A program made the position numbers and the translations under genes. Shown in pieces: positions 8,754 to 16,999 of a DNA stretch of 64,000 nt. The notes below the pieces were generated by a model, which made no database searches, was not told the origin of the DNA, and worked only from the letters and a program-made list of their open reading frames with translations. The first letter of the stretch is position 1. Each line of letters begins with the position of its first letter. Source of the DNA: Candidatus Methanimicrococcus labiotermitis (lineage in GTDB: Archaea > Halobacteriota > Methanosarcinia > Methanosarcinales > Methanosarcinaceae). Location: assembly GCA_009784005.1 (NCBI GenBank), contig WRCE01000002.1, positions 1 through 64,000 on the forward strand, written 5' to 3'.

Positions 8754-9203
8754 ATGACTCATTCGACCGATGTAAACGACCACAGTAAGCTTGAGGAAAC
8801 ATCTTCTAAAGATGACAGTTCCAGATCCGATGACGGCAGTAAATCGGATGATAAAAAACAACTGAATGTACGGATTTCCACCGAGCTCTATAAAAAGCTG
8901 GATTCAATCAATGAGCCGAAAGGCGTTGTTGTGACAAAAGCGCTTGAGCAGTATTTGGATGAAGAAAATGAATCTGTCGTTTCCCAAGAGTATGTCTCGG
9001 CCCTTTTAAAACAGCTGGAAGTCAAAGACGCTCAAATTGCCGCGCTTCATCACCAGCTTGAAACGAAGGATGAACAAATAACTGAGCGGGACAATACAAC
9101 AAAGATGCATATTGCTCAGGTTCAAACTTTGATTAATCAGGTTGAAAAGAAAACGCTTGAACTGGAAGACGCTAAAAAGAAAAAATGGTATCAGTTTTGG
9201 TAA
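8754..9203 (+). CDS. Ribbon-helix-helix DNA-binding protein with C-terminal coiled coil
   Basis: Product of 149 residues. Residues 1-35 are polar and disordered (Ser/Asp/Lys rich). Residues about 36-72 fit a ribbon-helix-helix fold: a beta strand KQLNVRIS, then TELYKKLDSI, then a second helix VVTKALEQYLDE. From about 80 on, it is a heptad-like coiled coil (LLKQLEVKDAQIAALHHQLETK) ending in the basic aromatic tail KKKKWYQFW. RHH proteins bind DNA as dimers, and a coiled-coil tail could promote higher assembly or partner binding. The ATG at 8754 is preferred over a TTG nine bases upstream. It is isolated, with a long repeat-rich upstream region. It may be an autoregulator, a plasmid-type partition factor or a relic of an integrated element. 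Confidence 0.7.
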   Translation: MTHSTDVNDHSKLEETSSKDDSSRSDDGSKSDDKKQLNVRISTELYKKLDSINEPKGVVVTKALEQYLDEENESVVSQEYVSALLKQLEVKDAQIAALHHQLETKDEQITERDNTTKMHIAQVQTLINQVEKKTLELEDAKKKKWYQFW

Positions 9204-9305
9204 ATTTGTTTTTTTGTTTTTGCCGGCGGTATTCTTGTCTTTGTTTATTCTTGTTTAATCTTTTTTAATTCGTTTTTTAATTTGTTTGTGAATACATTTT
9301 CTGTC

Positions 9306-9556
9306 TGCATTTGCTGCCTGCATTTGCTGCCACCTGCCAACAGGAACTTACCTACATGCTATCAGCTTTTTTTTGTAACAGCCGTTCGCTTCGCGAACGT
9401 GGCACTGCTACCACCATTGCTGCTACCGCCACAGTTGCTGCTTCTACTGCCCTTGCTTCTGCTGCCCCTCTTGCTGCTACCGCTGCCTCTCTTGCTGCTT
9501 CTGCTGCCTCTCTTGCTGCTTCTGCTGCCTCTCTTGCTGCTACCGCTGCTTTCTTG
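9306..9556 (-). repeat. Copy R2 of the dispersed hairpin element
   Basis: Minus-strand copy. The hairpin CGTTCGC-TTC-GCGAACG is at 9383-9399 and is preceded on the + strand by a T8 tract and ATGCTATCAGC (the CAGATGCATG block of other copies, altered). On one side are imperfect repeats of CTGCATTTGCTGC, on the other about 150 bp of short repeats such as GCTGCCTCTCTTGCT. It fills the gap between the convergent ends of the RHH gene and gatE, ending 16 bp from the gatE stop. Confidence 0.85.
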
Positions 9557-9571
9557 CTTTTACTTCATCCC

Positions 9572-11488
9572 TTACTTCATCATCGCATCTATTTTTTCCT
9601 TCAACATTCGGCTGACTTCTTTGCCCTCGATTTTGCCGCGGTATTTTTCCATGACGATTCCCATGAGGGGGCCGACAGCTGCGGGGCCTTTTTCTTGGAT
9701 GAAGGACGTTTTTTCGGCGATGATGGCGTCGATATAATCTTCTATTTCTTTTTCGTTGACCGCGCCGATGCCCAGTTTTTCGGCGGCTTGGAGGATGATG
9801 CAGCCGGCGTCGTTGCAGACCATTATCAAGATGTTGCGCGATGCGTCCTTGGGGAGTTTGCCGTTGGCGATTAAATCAAACATTTCCTCGAATTTGGCGT
9901 TGGAGATTGAATCGATGTCGAAGCCTTCTCTTTTTAATTCGGGTAAGACGCCCGTGAAAGTTCGGGCAAGCAGCGTGGGGGTGACATAATCGTTTCCTTT
10001 GTATTTTTCAGCCATCTTTTCAAACAACGACATGTGGACGGAAAAGGCGACCATGTCCGCGAACTCCGCGTTTAACCCGTATTCTTTCATATAGCGGGCG
10101 GCTCTGTCAGTCAAAAGCTCGGGGGCTTTCAAATTTTTGTATCCTTCGCGGCTGATCGCGAATGTCGGTAAGTCGGTTTCGGGATACATGCGGGCGGCGC
10201 CGGGCAGCGGGCGCAGGTAAGAGTTGTTGCCGTCAGGAAGAGCACGGCGCGTTTCTTGAGGGATTGTGAGCAAAACGAGTTCAGCCCGCTGAATGACGGA
10301 TTCCATCGCTCTCGTGACAACGGCTCCTCTGCCGGAAATCATGATGACGGCATCGTCTTCTTCGGCGCCGACAGCTTTTCTGAGACTTTTTACCTCTTCG
10401 GCGGTGATGCCGTAATTGGGCAATTCATCCGTGTGGAACAAGCCTGAGACGCCGACAGCTTTTGCTTTCTCGGACAACTCCGTGCCGAGTCTTCTGCCGG
10501 GCTGGATTTCACGGCCGACATAACCTTTAAACCCTTTCAGGCGGATTGCAATGATTTTTCTGTCTTTGGCGCTGTTGATGATGACTTTGGATTTCGTGTC
10601 CGCGAAAATGTCCGTCACGTCATACATGGACGGATCGACGGAGGCGCCTTTTGCGTTCAGTTCTTTTTTAATTTCAATCAACGCCAGCTGGCGGAATATC
10701 TCGCGTTTGACGATTTCATCAATCATGGCAAGCGCCTGAACGCCTTTCATTTCAACGCGCGTTCCTTCTTTGATGGAAACGTTTACGTCCTGACGAATGG
10801 TTCCGATGCCGCGTTTCACGGCGCCCGTTGAACGAAGCGCCATGCCGAGATAGGCGGCGACTTCATAAGCCTGCTCGGGCGTTTTGATATCCGGCTCGGT
10901 CGCGATTTCGATGAGCGGGATGCCGAGACGGTCGAGTGAGAAGACAACGTATTCATCGGTTTCTTCCACTTTCGGCGCGGATTCCTCTTCCAAACATAAA
11001 CTGGCAACGCGGCACTTACCGGATTTCGTTTCAATCCAACCGTTTCCGGCAATAAATGTGGTCCGCTGAAAGCCGGCGGGTCCCGAGCCATCGACAATGA
11101 TTTTTCTCATCACATGGCTCCGGTCGGCGGGCACCATGTGGAGAAGTTTGGAAACTTCAAGGGATGTTTTCAAAGCCTCGGGGCTGACCGGAACAGGGCC
11201 TGCTTCGTCGATGTCGCCCAAACAAGTCGTGTCGTAAACCAAATACCTGTTTTGGCGGTTGGCTTGCGTCTGTTCAATAACGGCGCGGTCCATCATACCC
11301 AAATTGTTGGCCTTGGGGCGCAAGTATCTTCTGACCTCGCGCGTCGATTCTTCCGGCTCCCTGTAAATGTTCGGGCAGCGGCAGTGAAGTTTTGTCGGCG
11401 AATCCACCTGCTGATGGATTTCAAGACCGACCATCAAACCGAGAGCATTATAATCGTAATCGGGGACTGTTTTACTTTCGTGACTCAT
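9572..11488 (-). CDS. gatE: Archaeal glutamyl-tRNA(Gln) amidotransferase subunit E
   Basis: With GatD, converts misacylated Glu-tRNA(Gln) to Gln-tRNA(Gln); this heterodimer is specific to archaea. The 638-residue product starts MSHESKTVPDYDYNALGLMVGLEIHQQ, the invariant GatB/E motif. The kinase-like core continues with CRCPNIYREPEE, RQDVNVSIKEGTRVEMKGVQ, and an insert at about 290-400 that corresponds to the GAD domain known from GatE and bacterial AspRS. The C-terminal helical and tail domains (from about 480) end ISRMLKEKIDAMMK-like (SRMLKEKIDAMMK). Length is normal for GatE rather than the shorter GatB. gatD is not in the window. The upstream gap to phosphopantothenate synthetase (140 bp) carries three imperfect repeats around ATGCAATTTGTTAA. 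Confidence 0.97.
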   Translation of the reverse strand: MSHESKTVPDYDYNALGLMVGLEIHQQVDSPTKLHCRCPNIYREPEESTREVRRYLRPKANNLGMMDRAVIEQTQANRQNRYLVYDTTCLGDIDEAGPVPVSPEALKTSLEVSKLLHMVPADRSHVMRKIIVDGSGPAGFQRTTFIAGNGWIETKSGKCRVASLCLEEESAPKVEETDEYVVFSLDRLGIPLIEIATEPDIKTPEQAYEVAAYLGMALRSTGAVKRGIGTIRQDVNVSIKEGTRVEMKGVQALAMIDEIVKREIFRQLALIEIKKELNAKGASVDPSMYDVTDIFADTKSKVIINSAKDRKIIAIRLKGFKGYVGREIQPGRRLGTELSEKAKAVGVSGLFHTDELPNYGITAEEVKSLRKAVGAEEDDAVIMISGRGAVVTRAMESVIQRAELVLLTIPQETRRALPDGNNSYLRPLPGAARMYPETDLPTFAISREGYKNLKAPELLTDRAARYMKEYGLNAEFADMVAFSVHMSLFEKMAEKYKGNDYVTPTLLARTFTGVLPELKREGFDIDSISNAKFEEMFDLIANGKLPKDASRNILIMVCNDAGCIILQAAEKLGIGAVNEKEIEDYIDAIIAEKTSFIQEKGPAAVGPLMGIVMEKYRGKIEGKEVSRMLKEKIDAMMK

Positions 11489-11628
11489 ATTAAAGCGTCC
11501 TGAGTTTGTTAAGTTGGATTAGTGAAATATGCAGTTTGGCATGCAGTTTGTTAATGTCAGATGCAATTTGTTAATATCAGATTGTCAGATGCAATTTGTT
11601 AAAAATCGCCGAAAAATAATTTCCGGCT

Positions 11629-12504
11629 TTACTCCATCATCAAATCGCCGCCGCGCATCAGCACCTTTCTGGCGATTTCGGCTTTTCGTTCCATTTTCGC
11701 GGTTGTTTTGGGGTCGGGCGCGGGCGCGTTGTCTTCTTCAACAATACCCAAAATTTCATTTTGTTTTTTCGCCAGATTTTCTTTGATGGTTTCAATCGCG
11801 TCGGTCAAAACCGCTTTATTGTCGTAGGCTTCCACGATTTCCCAAAGGTCTTCTTTTGTCATGTCTTTGAAGTCGGGAACCATTTCAATCATTTTCGGAA
11901 GCGCGCGTTTCAGATTATCAACAATGCTGACATGCGCCGCCTGCGCGGTTCGGGACAGCGGGTTTAAGTCAACGGCAATAACCAGTTTATTCATTCCTGT
12001 CAATGCTTGGCAGCGGTCGCCGTCTTCCAAGGGGACGAAAATGACATCGGCTTCATAGATGCCTTTGCGCTCGACTTTCGCTCGCTCGTGTTCAAGCGGC
12101 AGCAGCGGTTCGGCGTTTTCGCCAAGAACAACATCGGCGCCGTTGGCTTTGAGTTCTTCGACAATTTTTTTGACACGTTCGTCTGTCCGGTGGAACAAGT
12201 TGACTTCCAGCACGGCGCCGGTCAGCTTGGACAGCGCCGCAAGCTCAGCGGGCACCAAAGCGGCAGCGTTGCCGTTGACGGAAATAACCGGCTTTTCGGC
12301 AAGCAGGAGGAGCGAAACAGCCACAGCCTCCGCATATTCAGCGCTTTGTATTGTCTCTTCTCCAATCAGATAGTCAAAAGCTTCTCCGCGCCCCTGCGCG
12401 ATTAAACCCTGGCGGCCGGTAATTCCTTTTTCAACGCCGGCGACGATTTGTTCGCGCGTCATCAAAGATTCATAACGAGGATGGTTTTTCGGGATTTCTG
12501 TCAT
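11629..12504 (-). CDS. 4-phosphopantoate--beta-alanine ligase (archaeal phosphopantothenate synthetase)
   Basis: ATP-dependent condensation of 4-phosphopantoate with beta-alanine, the archaeal replacement for bacterial pantothenate synthetase in coenzyme A synthesis. The 291-residue sequence matches the family closely: IPKNHPRYESLMTRE at the start, GLIAQGRGEAFDYLIGE near 33-50, PVISVNGNAAAL near 72-83, LEVNLFHRTDERVKK near 98-112, and IFVPLEDGDRCQAL near 155-168. It partners functionally with pantoate kinase and CoaBC, which lie 50 kb away in this window. The C-terminal 40 residues form a charged tail. Upstream is a gene-free stretch of more than 900 bp with a structured segment. Confidence 0.95.
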   Translation of the reverse strand: MTEIPKNHPRYESLMTREQIVAGVEKGITGRQGLIAQGRGEAFDYLIGEETIQSAEYAEAVAVSLLLLAEKPVISVNGNAAALVPAELAALSKLTGAVLEVNLFHRTDERVKKIVEELKANGADVVLGENAEPLLPLEHERAKVERKGIYEADVIFVPLEDGDRCQALTGMNKLVIAVDLNPLSRTAQAAHVSIVDNLKRALPKMIEMVPDFKDMTKEDLWEIVEAYDNKAVLTDAIETIKENLAKKQNEILGIVEEDNAPAPDPKTTAKMERKAEIARKVLMRGGDLMME

Positions 12505-12889
12505 AATTTCACTTGCAATTGTTTAAAGTTTTAAATTCACGTCATTGCAGATAAACCGCTTCATCTTTTAAAATCATTCGTTTGATTTACAGCCGGAAAT
12601 ATTTGACTGAGTCTCCTAAAGCGCAGCTGTCAATTTCTCTGACCTTAAACGAAATAATTTTTATTTCATATTTATTAGTGATATTTTCCAAATTGGATTT
12701 ATTTCACTGATTCGAGAAGCGGACAAAATAAAGTTGAATAATAATGGCACTCGATGGTATCGTTTAAAATCCGATGAAAAATATATTTATAGGCGTAAAA
12801 AGGAAAAATACTCAAATTAAATTGAATTGAATCAAGAAAGAAATGACAAAAATGATAAAAATGACAAGATAAAAATTTAAAAAAGAAGG

Positions 12890-13010
12890 CAATCTGATAG
12901 CCGCCGATTAATGATTTGGGGGTTTCCGGCGGCTTTCAGAATGGGTGAAAACGCTGTTGGGGGTCAACAGTTTTCACGTGGGACGATATCAATTGTTTTA
13001 CGGAGGTTTG
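12890..13010. ncRNA. Two strong adjacent hairpins; candidate structured RNA
   Basis: Stem 1 (about 12893-12938): CTGATAGCCGCCG pairs with CGGCGGCTTTCAG, 13 bp with one mismatch and a 20-base loop. Stem 2 (about 12943-12977): GTGAAAACGCTGTTG pairs with CAACAGTTTTCAC with a 2-base bulge and a GGGGT loop. Both loops contain GGGGGT (ACCCCC on the other strand). A palindromic TATATATA at 13084-13091 could serve the minus strand. It is in the 970-bp gap between larC and phosphopantothenate synthetase, so it may be a leader, a small RNA or a processing structure. I recognise no RNA family. Confidence 0.35.
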
Positions 13011-13083
13011 GTGTTGTCAGACAAAAAAAATGTAAAACAATTTATGTTTACCTAACCCTATCCGCTCCTAATTATTATAGTGG

Positions 13084-13091
13084 TATATATA
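13084..13091. promoter_or_regulatory. TATA-like element in the larC downstream gap
   Basis: TATATATA flanked by GG and CT. On the minus strand it would start RNA near 13060 and read through the paired hairpins towards phosphopantothenate synthetase. Another TATA-like run (AATATATAAAG) is at about 13103-13113 on the + strand. The element is palindromic, so direction cannot be assigned. Confidence 0.35.
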
Positions 13092-13140
13092 CTTTATTGC
13101 ACAATATATAAAGTCGCCCGACATCAAAAAAGAAATAAAA

Positions 13141-13445
13141 CAATAGCATAATAAGTAGTGAGTAAGCAGTAAGTAAGCAGTAAGTAAGCAGTAAGTAAGC
13201 AGTGAGTAAGCAGTAAGTAAGCAGCGAGTAAGCAGTAAGTAAGCAGCGAGTAAGCAGTGAATAAGCAGTGGCGGTAGCTGTGCCACGTTCGCGAAGCGAA
13301 CGGCTGTTTAAAAAAAAAGCAGATGCATGTCGTAAGTGCCGAATTGCAGGTGGCAGTAAATGCAGGCAGTAAGTCGTAGCGAGTAAGCAGTGGCAGTAAA
13401 TGCAGGCAGTAAGTCGTAGCGAGTAAGCAGTGAGTAAGGAGAATA
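13141..13445 (+). repeat. Copy R3 of the dispersed hairpin element with flanking arrays
   Basis: Left array at about 13154-13268: ten 11-bp units around AGTAAGCAGTA. Core at 13270-13356: GGTAGCTGTGCCA, hairpin CGTTCGC-GAA-GCGAACG, an A9 tract, GCAGATGCATGT and TGCAGGTGGCAG. Right array: two copies of a 46-bp unit containing GGCAGTAAATGCAGGCAGTA. Compared with other copies the core is nearly identical, while both arrays have their own unit. It ends 25 bp from the larC stop codon. Confidence 0.88.
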
Positions 13446-13470
13446 ACAGGCAATGAAAAAGAAAGGGGAA

Positions 13471-14781
13471 TTATTCATTCCGCCAATATTTATTTCGCCC
13501 TTCATATTCCGCTTTACTCAAGACTTCCCGAAGCGGAATGCCTGTTTCAGCCGATATTCGTTTGCAATTTTCATATTCTGCCGATATTTGAACAACTTCG
13601 CCTTCAGGGAACTTCGCGACTTTGAGCGGAACCGTATAAACCTTACCGGCAAAATCAACTTCAATTGAGACGATTTCGCGCGAAACGGATACGCGGTGCT
13701 TGGACGGCGCGACGCGGACACCCAGAGAACCGGTTTCTCGAATAATCTGCCGCGCCAATTTTTCAGACGTTTCCGGTTTTGAAATCACTTGAATCAAATG
13801 AGCCGGGCGGCCTTTTTTCATGTAAATCGGAATGACGGCGACATCCAGCGCGCCCATCGCCATCAGATTTTCAGCGAGATTCCCGAGAACTTCGCCGGTC
13901 ACGTCGTCAACGTTTGTTTCCAGGACTTCAATGGAGTCCCTCTGAAGCGGCGGGCAGCCGGAAGACTCAATCAGCGACACGCGCAGAACATTCGGCGTTT
14001 TTGTTTCCGCTTTGCCGGCGCCGTAGCCGATCAGAATGGTTTTGGCGGCAGGAGTAACTGACTGAGAAGCTGCCGGGGTGACTGCTGAGGTGGCAGTTGG
14101 AGTGACTGCTGAGGTGGCAGTTGGAGTAACTGCTGAGGTGGCAGTTGGAATGACAGCCGGGGACGCGAAATGCGACAAAATAGCGGCGCCTGTCGGCGTC
14201 AATAATTCTCTGTTCCCTTTGGAATAAAAGGGCAAACCGCTGTTTTTCAAAATCTCAAGAGTCGCCGGCGCGGGAACCGGAAGCGTTCCGTGGCAGCATT
14301 CAACAAAGCCGCCGCCGACATTGATGTCGTTGCAAATAATCTCATCCCAAGAGGTTTGAGGATGAGATTTCAAATCATAAAAGGCGAGACACGCGCCGAT
14401 AACATCGGCGATGGCGTCGTCCTGACCGGTTTCATGGAAATGAAGCTTTTCAAGAGGCTGATTGTGAATCTTTGATTCGGCTTCGGCGATGATTTTAAAA
14501 ATAGCCAGCGCGTCTTTTTCAACTTCGGCAGGAAGGCCGGCGCTTGACACGATGGCGCAGATTTCTGAAAAATGGCGCTCGTTGTTCGGTTTATTTTCGA
14601 CAATAGTAACATCCGTTGCCGAAATACCGCCTTTCATAACCTTTTGCTGACGGAAAGAAACGTTTGCCGCCGGTTCGATATATTGCCGGATTAAAGCTTC
14701 GGACGCGCCCAAAGCAATCAGGGCGCCCAAAATCATGTCGCCGGACGCGCCGGAAAACGGCTCAAAATAAATTGCTCTCAT
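13471..14781 (-). CDS. larC: LarC-type nickel insertion / pincer cofactor protein
   Basis: In lactate racemase maturation LarC is the CTP-dependent nickel insertase that completes the nickel-pincer nucleotide. The 436-residue product opens MRAIYFEPFSGASGDM, typical of the family, with LHFHETGQDDAIADV near 120, TPTGAAIL near 200, and NVDDVTGEVLGNLAENL near 280. A repeat-derived insert of about 40 residues (TPTATSAV repeated, DNA unit 24 bp at about 14070-14152) sits between the two domains at residues about 208-245. The start at 14781 is supported by GAGGA six bases upstream; an ATG two codons earlier abuts the same GAGGA. It follows larB through an array that carries this ribosome site repeatedly. 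No larE or racemase is in the window, so the enzyme that uses the cofactor is unknown. Confidence 0.93.
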   Translation of the reverse strand: MRAIYFEPFSGASGDMILGALIALGASEALIRQYIEPAANVSFRQQKVMKGGISATDVTIVENKPNNERHFSEICAIVSSAGLPAEVEKDALAIFKIIAEAESKIHNQPLEKLHFHETGQDDAIADVIGACLAFYDLKSHPQTSWDEIICNDINVGGGFVECCHGTLPVPAPATLEILKNSGLPFYSKGNRELLTPTGAAILSHFASPAVIPTATSAVTPTATSAVTPTATSAVTPAASQSVTPAAKTILIGYGAGKAETKTPNVLRVSLIESSGCPPLQRDSIEVLETNVDDVTGEVLGNLAENLMAMGALDVAVIPIYMKKGRPAHLIQVISKPETSEKLARQIIRETGSLGVRVAPSKHRVSVSREIVSIEVDFAGKVYTVPLKVAKFPEGEVVQISAEYENCKRISAETGIPLREVLSKAEYEGRNKYWRNE

Positions 14782-14785
14782 AAAC

Positions 14786-14939
14786 ATTCCTCATCAAATA
14801 TTCCTCGTCAAACATTCCTCGTCAAACATTCCTCGTCAAACATCCCTCGTCAAACATCCCTCGTCAAACATCCCTCGTCAAACATTCCTCAATAAACATT
14901 CCTCAACAAACATTCCTCATCAAACATTCCTCATCAAAC
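14786..14939 (-). repeat. 14-bp tandem array carrying the larC ribosome-binding site
   Basis: Eleven copies of TTTGACGAGGAATG (minus-strand reading, with variants). Each unit contains a Shine-Dalgarno-like GAGGA directly followed by ATG. The array begins within the last codons of larB, whose stop codon is inside it, and ends at the larC start. Because 14 is not a multiple of three, successive ATGs lie in different frames. Confidence 0.9.
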
Positions 14940-15740
14940 ATCCTCTTCGCGTTTCCCGCCGCGAGCCGCCTGCATACGGTTGGCGATGCGCGCCGCATAC
15001 GCGCCCGCGACGAATCCGGCATCGATGTTGACGACACTGATAACGGAACAGGACTGAAGCATTGTCAAAAGCGCCGCCTTGCCGTTTGCGCCCGCGCCGT
15101 AGCCGGATGAGACGGGGAGGCCGATGACGGGAGCGTCAATGATGCCGCCGACAACCGTCGGAAGCGTTCCTTCGCGGCCGGCGGCAACGACAACCGCGTC
15201 GGGTTTGGCTTCTCTGAGTTTTTCCATTTCCAAAAGCAAACGGTGGTAGCCGGCAACGCCGACGTCATAGATCTCAATCGTTTGGCAACCCATTTCTTCC
15301 GCGGTCATTTTCGCTTCTTCGGCGACCTTGATGTCAACCGTTCCGGCGGAAACAATGGCGACAACGCCGCCGTTTTTCGGCGGATGGGGGCGGTCGGGCG
15401 CGTGAACCGTGCAAATGGTTTGAGCGCGGCTTTTTTGAACACAGCCGGGAAACGCGTCTTCCAGCAGTTTCATTTGAGACGGAGAAACGCGCGTCACGAG
15501 GACGCGGCCGGAGGCGCCGGCGTGAGCCCCGATATGAGCGCGGACAATCGCTACTAAGTCAGCGTCGGATTTGCCCTCGGCTAAAATCGCTTCAGGGACG
15601 CCTGTTCGCCTGCAACGGAAAGTGTCCGCGCGGGCAATATCCGAAACCGCCAAAAAACCCATTGAGCGGATGTCTTCTTCGGCTTGGGCCAAATCGATTT
15701 CACCGGAGCGGTATTGTTCCAAAATCTTTTGAATGTCCAT
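14934..15740 (-). CDS. larB: LarB-type pyridinium-3,5-biscarboxylate synthase
   Basis: LarB carboxylates and hydrolyses nicotinic acid adenine dinucleotide in the first step of nickel-pincer nucleotide synthesis. The 268-residue protein has the N-terminal helical part (DIQKILEQYRSGEIDLAQAEEDI), then a PurE-like domain from about 120 with VAIVSAGTVDIKVAEEA, VVVAAGREGTLPTVVGGI and the glycine-rich PVSSGYGAGANGKAALLTML. The last residues (KREEDV) run into the 14-bp array. It is the first gene of a larB-larC pair. A TATA-like run at 15826-15837 (read from either strand) could serve it, with a leader holding two TTTGAACCAT repeats. Confidence 0.95.
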   Translation of the reverse strand: MDIQKILEQYRSGEIDLAQAEEDIRSMGFLAVSDIARADTFRCRRTGVPEAILAEGKSDADLVAIVRAHIGAHAGASGRVLVTRVSPSQMKLLEDAFPGCVQKSRAQTICTVHAPDRPHPPKNGGVVAIVSAGTVDIKVAEEAKMTAEEMGCQTIEIYDVGVAGYHRLLLEMEKLREAKPDAVVVAAGREGTLPTVVGGIIDAPVIGLPVSSGYGAGANGKAALLTMLQSCSVISVVNIDAGFVAGAYAARIANRMQAARGGKREEDV

Positions 15741-15825
15741 TTTGTGAATTCCTTAAATTGATAGCGACCAAATGGCTTGGCCTGACCTTTTTGAACCATT
15801 TTTGAACCATTTGAATGATTTTGAA

Positions 15826-15837
15826 GTATAAATAATA
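15826..15837. promoter_or_regulatory. TATA-like element in the divergent larB/rfcS gap
   Basis: GTATAAATAATA on the + strand. It would give an rfcS leader of about 130 bases; read from the other strand (TATTATTTATAC) it would give a larB leader of about 60 bases. I cannot tell which gene uses it. Confidence 0.4.
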
Positions 15838-15987
15838 GGTCCTGTATTCACCCGTTTGTGTAAAATCTCAAAATGAATTTAAGAGAGAATGAATTATAAG
15901 AGAGAAGGCCGCAAACGTTAAAGAAAAGAATTAATAATGATTCTTTCCTATTCAACCGTTAATTGATGAATCAGCGCAGGAATTGAT

Positions 15988-16953
15988 ATGAGAGAAGAAA
16001 TATGGGTTGAAAAATACCGCCCGATGAAACTGGATGACATTTTCGGTCAGGAGGAGACGGTCAAACGTTTAAAGTCGTACGTCAGTTCCCGCAATTTGCC
16101 TCACCTTTTGTTTACGGGCCCGCCCGGCGTCGGCAAAACAGCGTCAGCCGTGTCTGTTGCCCGCGAAATGTTCGGGGACGGGTGGAATGAAAATTTCACG
16201 GAACTTAACGCTTCTGATGAGCGCGGCATTGATGTTGTCCGGAATAAGATCAAAACGTTCGCGAAAACAGCGCCAATCGGCGGCGCCTCTTTTAAAATCA
16301 TCTTTTTGGACGAAGCCGACGCTTTGACAAACGACGCGCAATCGGCGCTGCGCCGAACGATGGAAAAATACAGCGGCAACTGCCGTTTCATCCTCTCGTG
16401 CAACTATTCTTCAAAAATTATCGAACCGCTTCAATCCCGCTGTGCGATTTACCGCTTCAGGAGCCTGACGGACGAGTCAATCGAAAAGCGCATCCGCTTC
16501 ATATCCGGACAAGAAGGGCTGACTATCACCGACGGCGGCACCAAAGCGATGGTTTACGTCGCGGGCGGCGACATGAGAAAAGCCGTCAACTCCTTGCAAG
16601 CGGCCGCGTTCATTCAAAAAGACATCGACGAAGAAACCGTTTATAAAATTACGGCAACGGCCCGCCCCGAAGACATTTCCGATTTGATCAACACGGCGCT
16701 GGCCGGTCAATTCAAAGACGCGCGCGACAAACTGAACGCATTGGTTTTTGACCAAGGATTATCCGCCGATGACGTTTTAAACCAAATTTACCGCGCCCTG
16801 CTCAAAGCCGAAGAATTATCCGACAACGAAATGATCCGTCTGGTCGACGCGGTCGGCGAAGCGGACTTCAGAATATCCGAAGGCGCGAACGAAAAAATCC
16901 AATTGGAAGCCTTAATCGCCCACTTCGCGCTGCTTCGAAAAACAAACGCATAA
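15988..16953 (+). CDS. rfcS: Replication factor C small subunit
   Basis: AAA+ ATPase of the clamp loader that places PCNA on primed DNA. The 321-residue sequence has EEIWVEKYRPMKLDDIFGQ at the start, Walker A GPPGVGKT at 44-51, Walker B with DEAD at 108-111, the arginine-finger SRC motif at 150-152, and the C-terminal collar domain. Length is typical of archaeal RfcS. The start ATG is preceded by CAGGAATTGAT. It is followed after 46 bp by a methyltransferase gene on the same strand. No large subunit gene is present nearby. Confidence 0.97.
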   Translation: MREEIWVEKYRPMKLDDIFGQEETVKRLKSYVSSRNLPHLLFTGPPGVGKTASAVSVAREMFGDGWNENFTELNASDERGIDVVRNKIKTFAKTAPIGGASFKIIFLDEADALTNDAQSALRRTMEKYSGNCRFILSCNYSSKIIEPLQSRCAIYRFRSLTDESIEKRIRFISGQEGLTITDGGTKAMVYVAGGDMRKAVNSLQAAAFIQKDIDEETVYKITATARPEDISDLINTALAGQFKDARDKLNALVFDQGLSADDVLNQIYRALLKAEELSDNEMIRLVDAVGEADFRISEGANEKIQLEALIAHFALLRKTNA

Positions 16954-16999
16954 GCCGGGGAAAATGTATTTCTCGGCAATTCAGAAGAGGTGAGCGCCT

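Noticed and set aside
9282-9874. Long Leu/Pro- and Ala/Thr-rich open frames across the R2 element and into gatE
   Set aside because: They are created by stop-free tandem repeats and run antisense into gatE; no ribosome site and no protein-like composition.
12911-13111. 66-residue + strand frame over the twin hairpins
   Set aside because: No ribosome site and its sequence is dictated by the inverted repeats; a structured RNA fits better.
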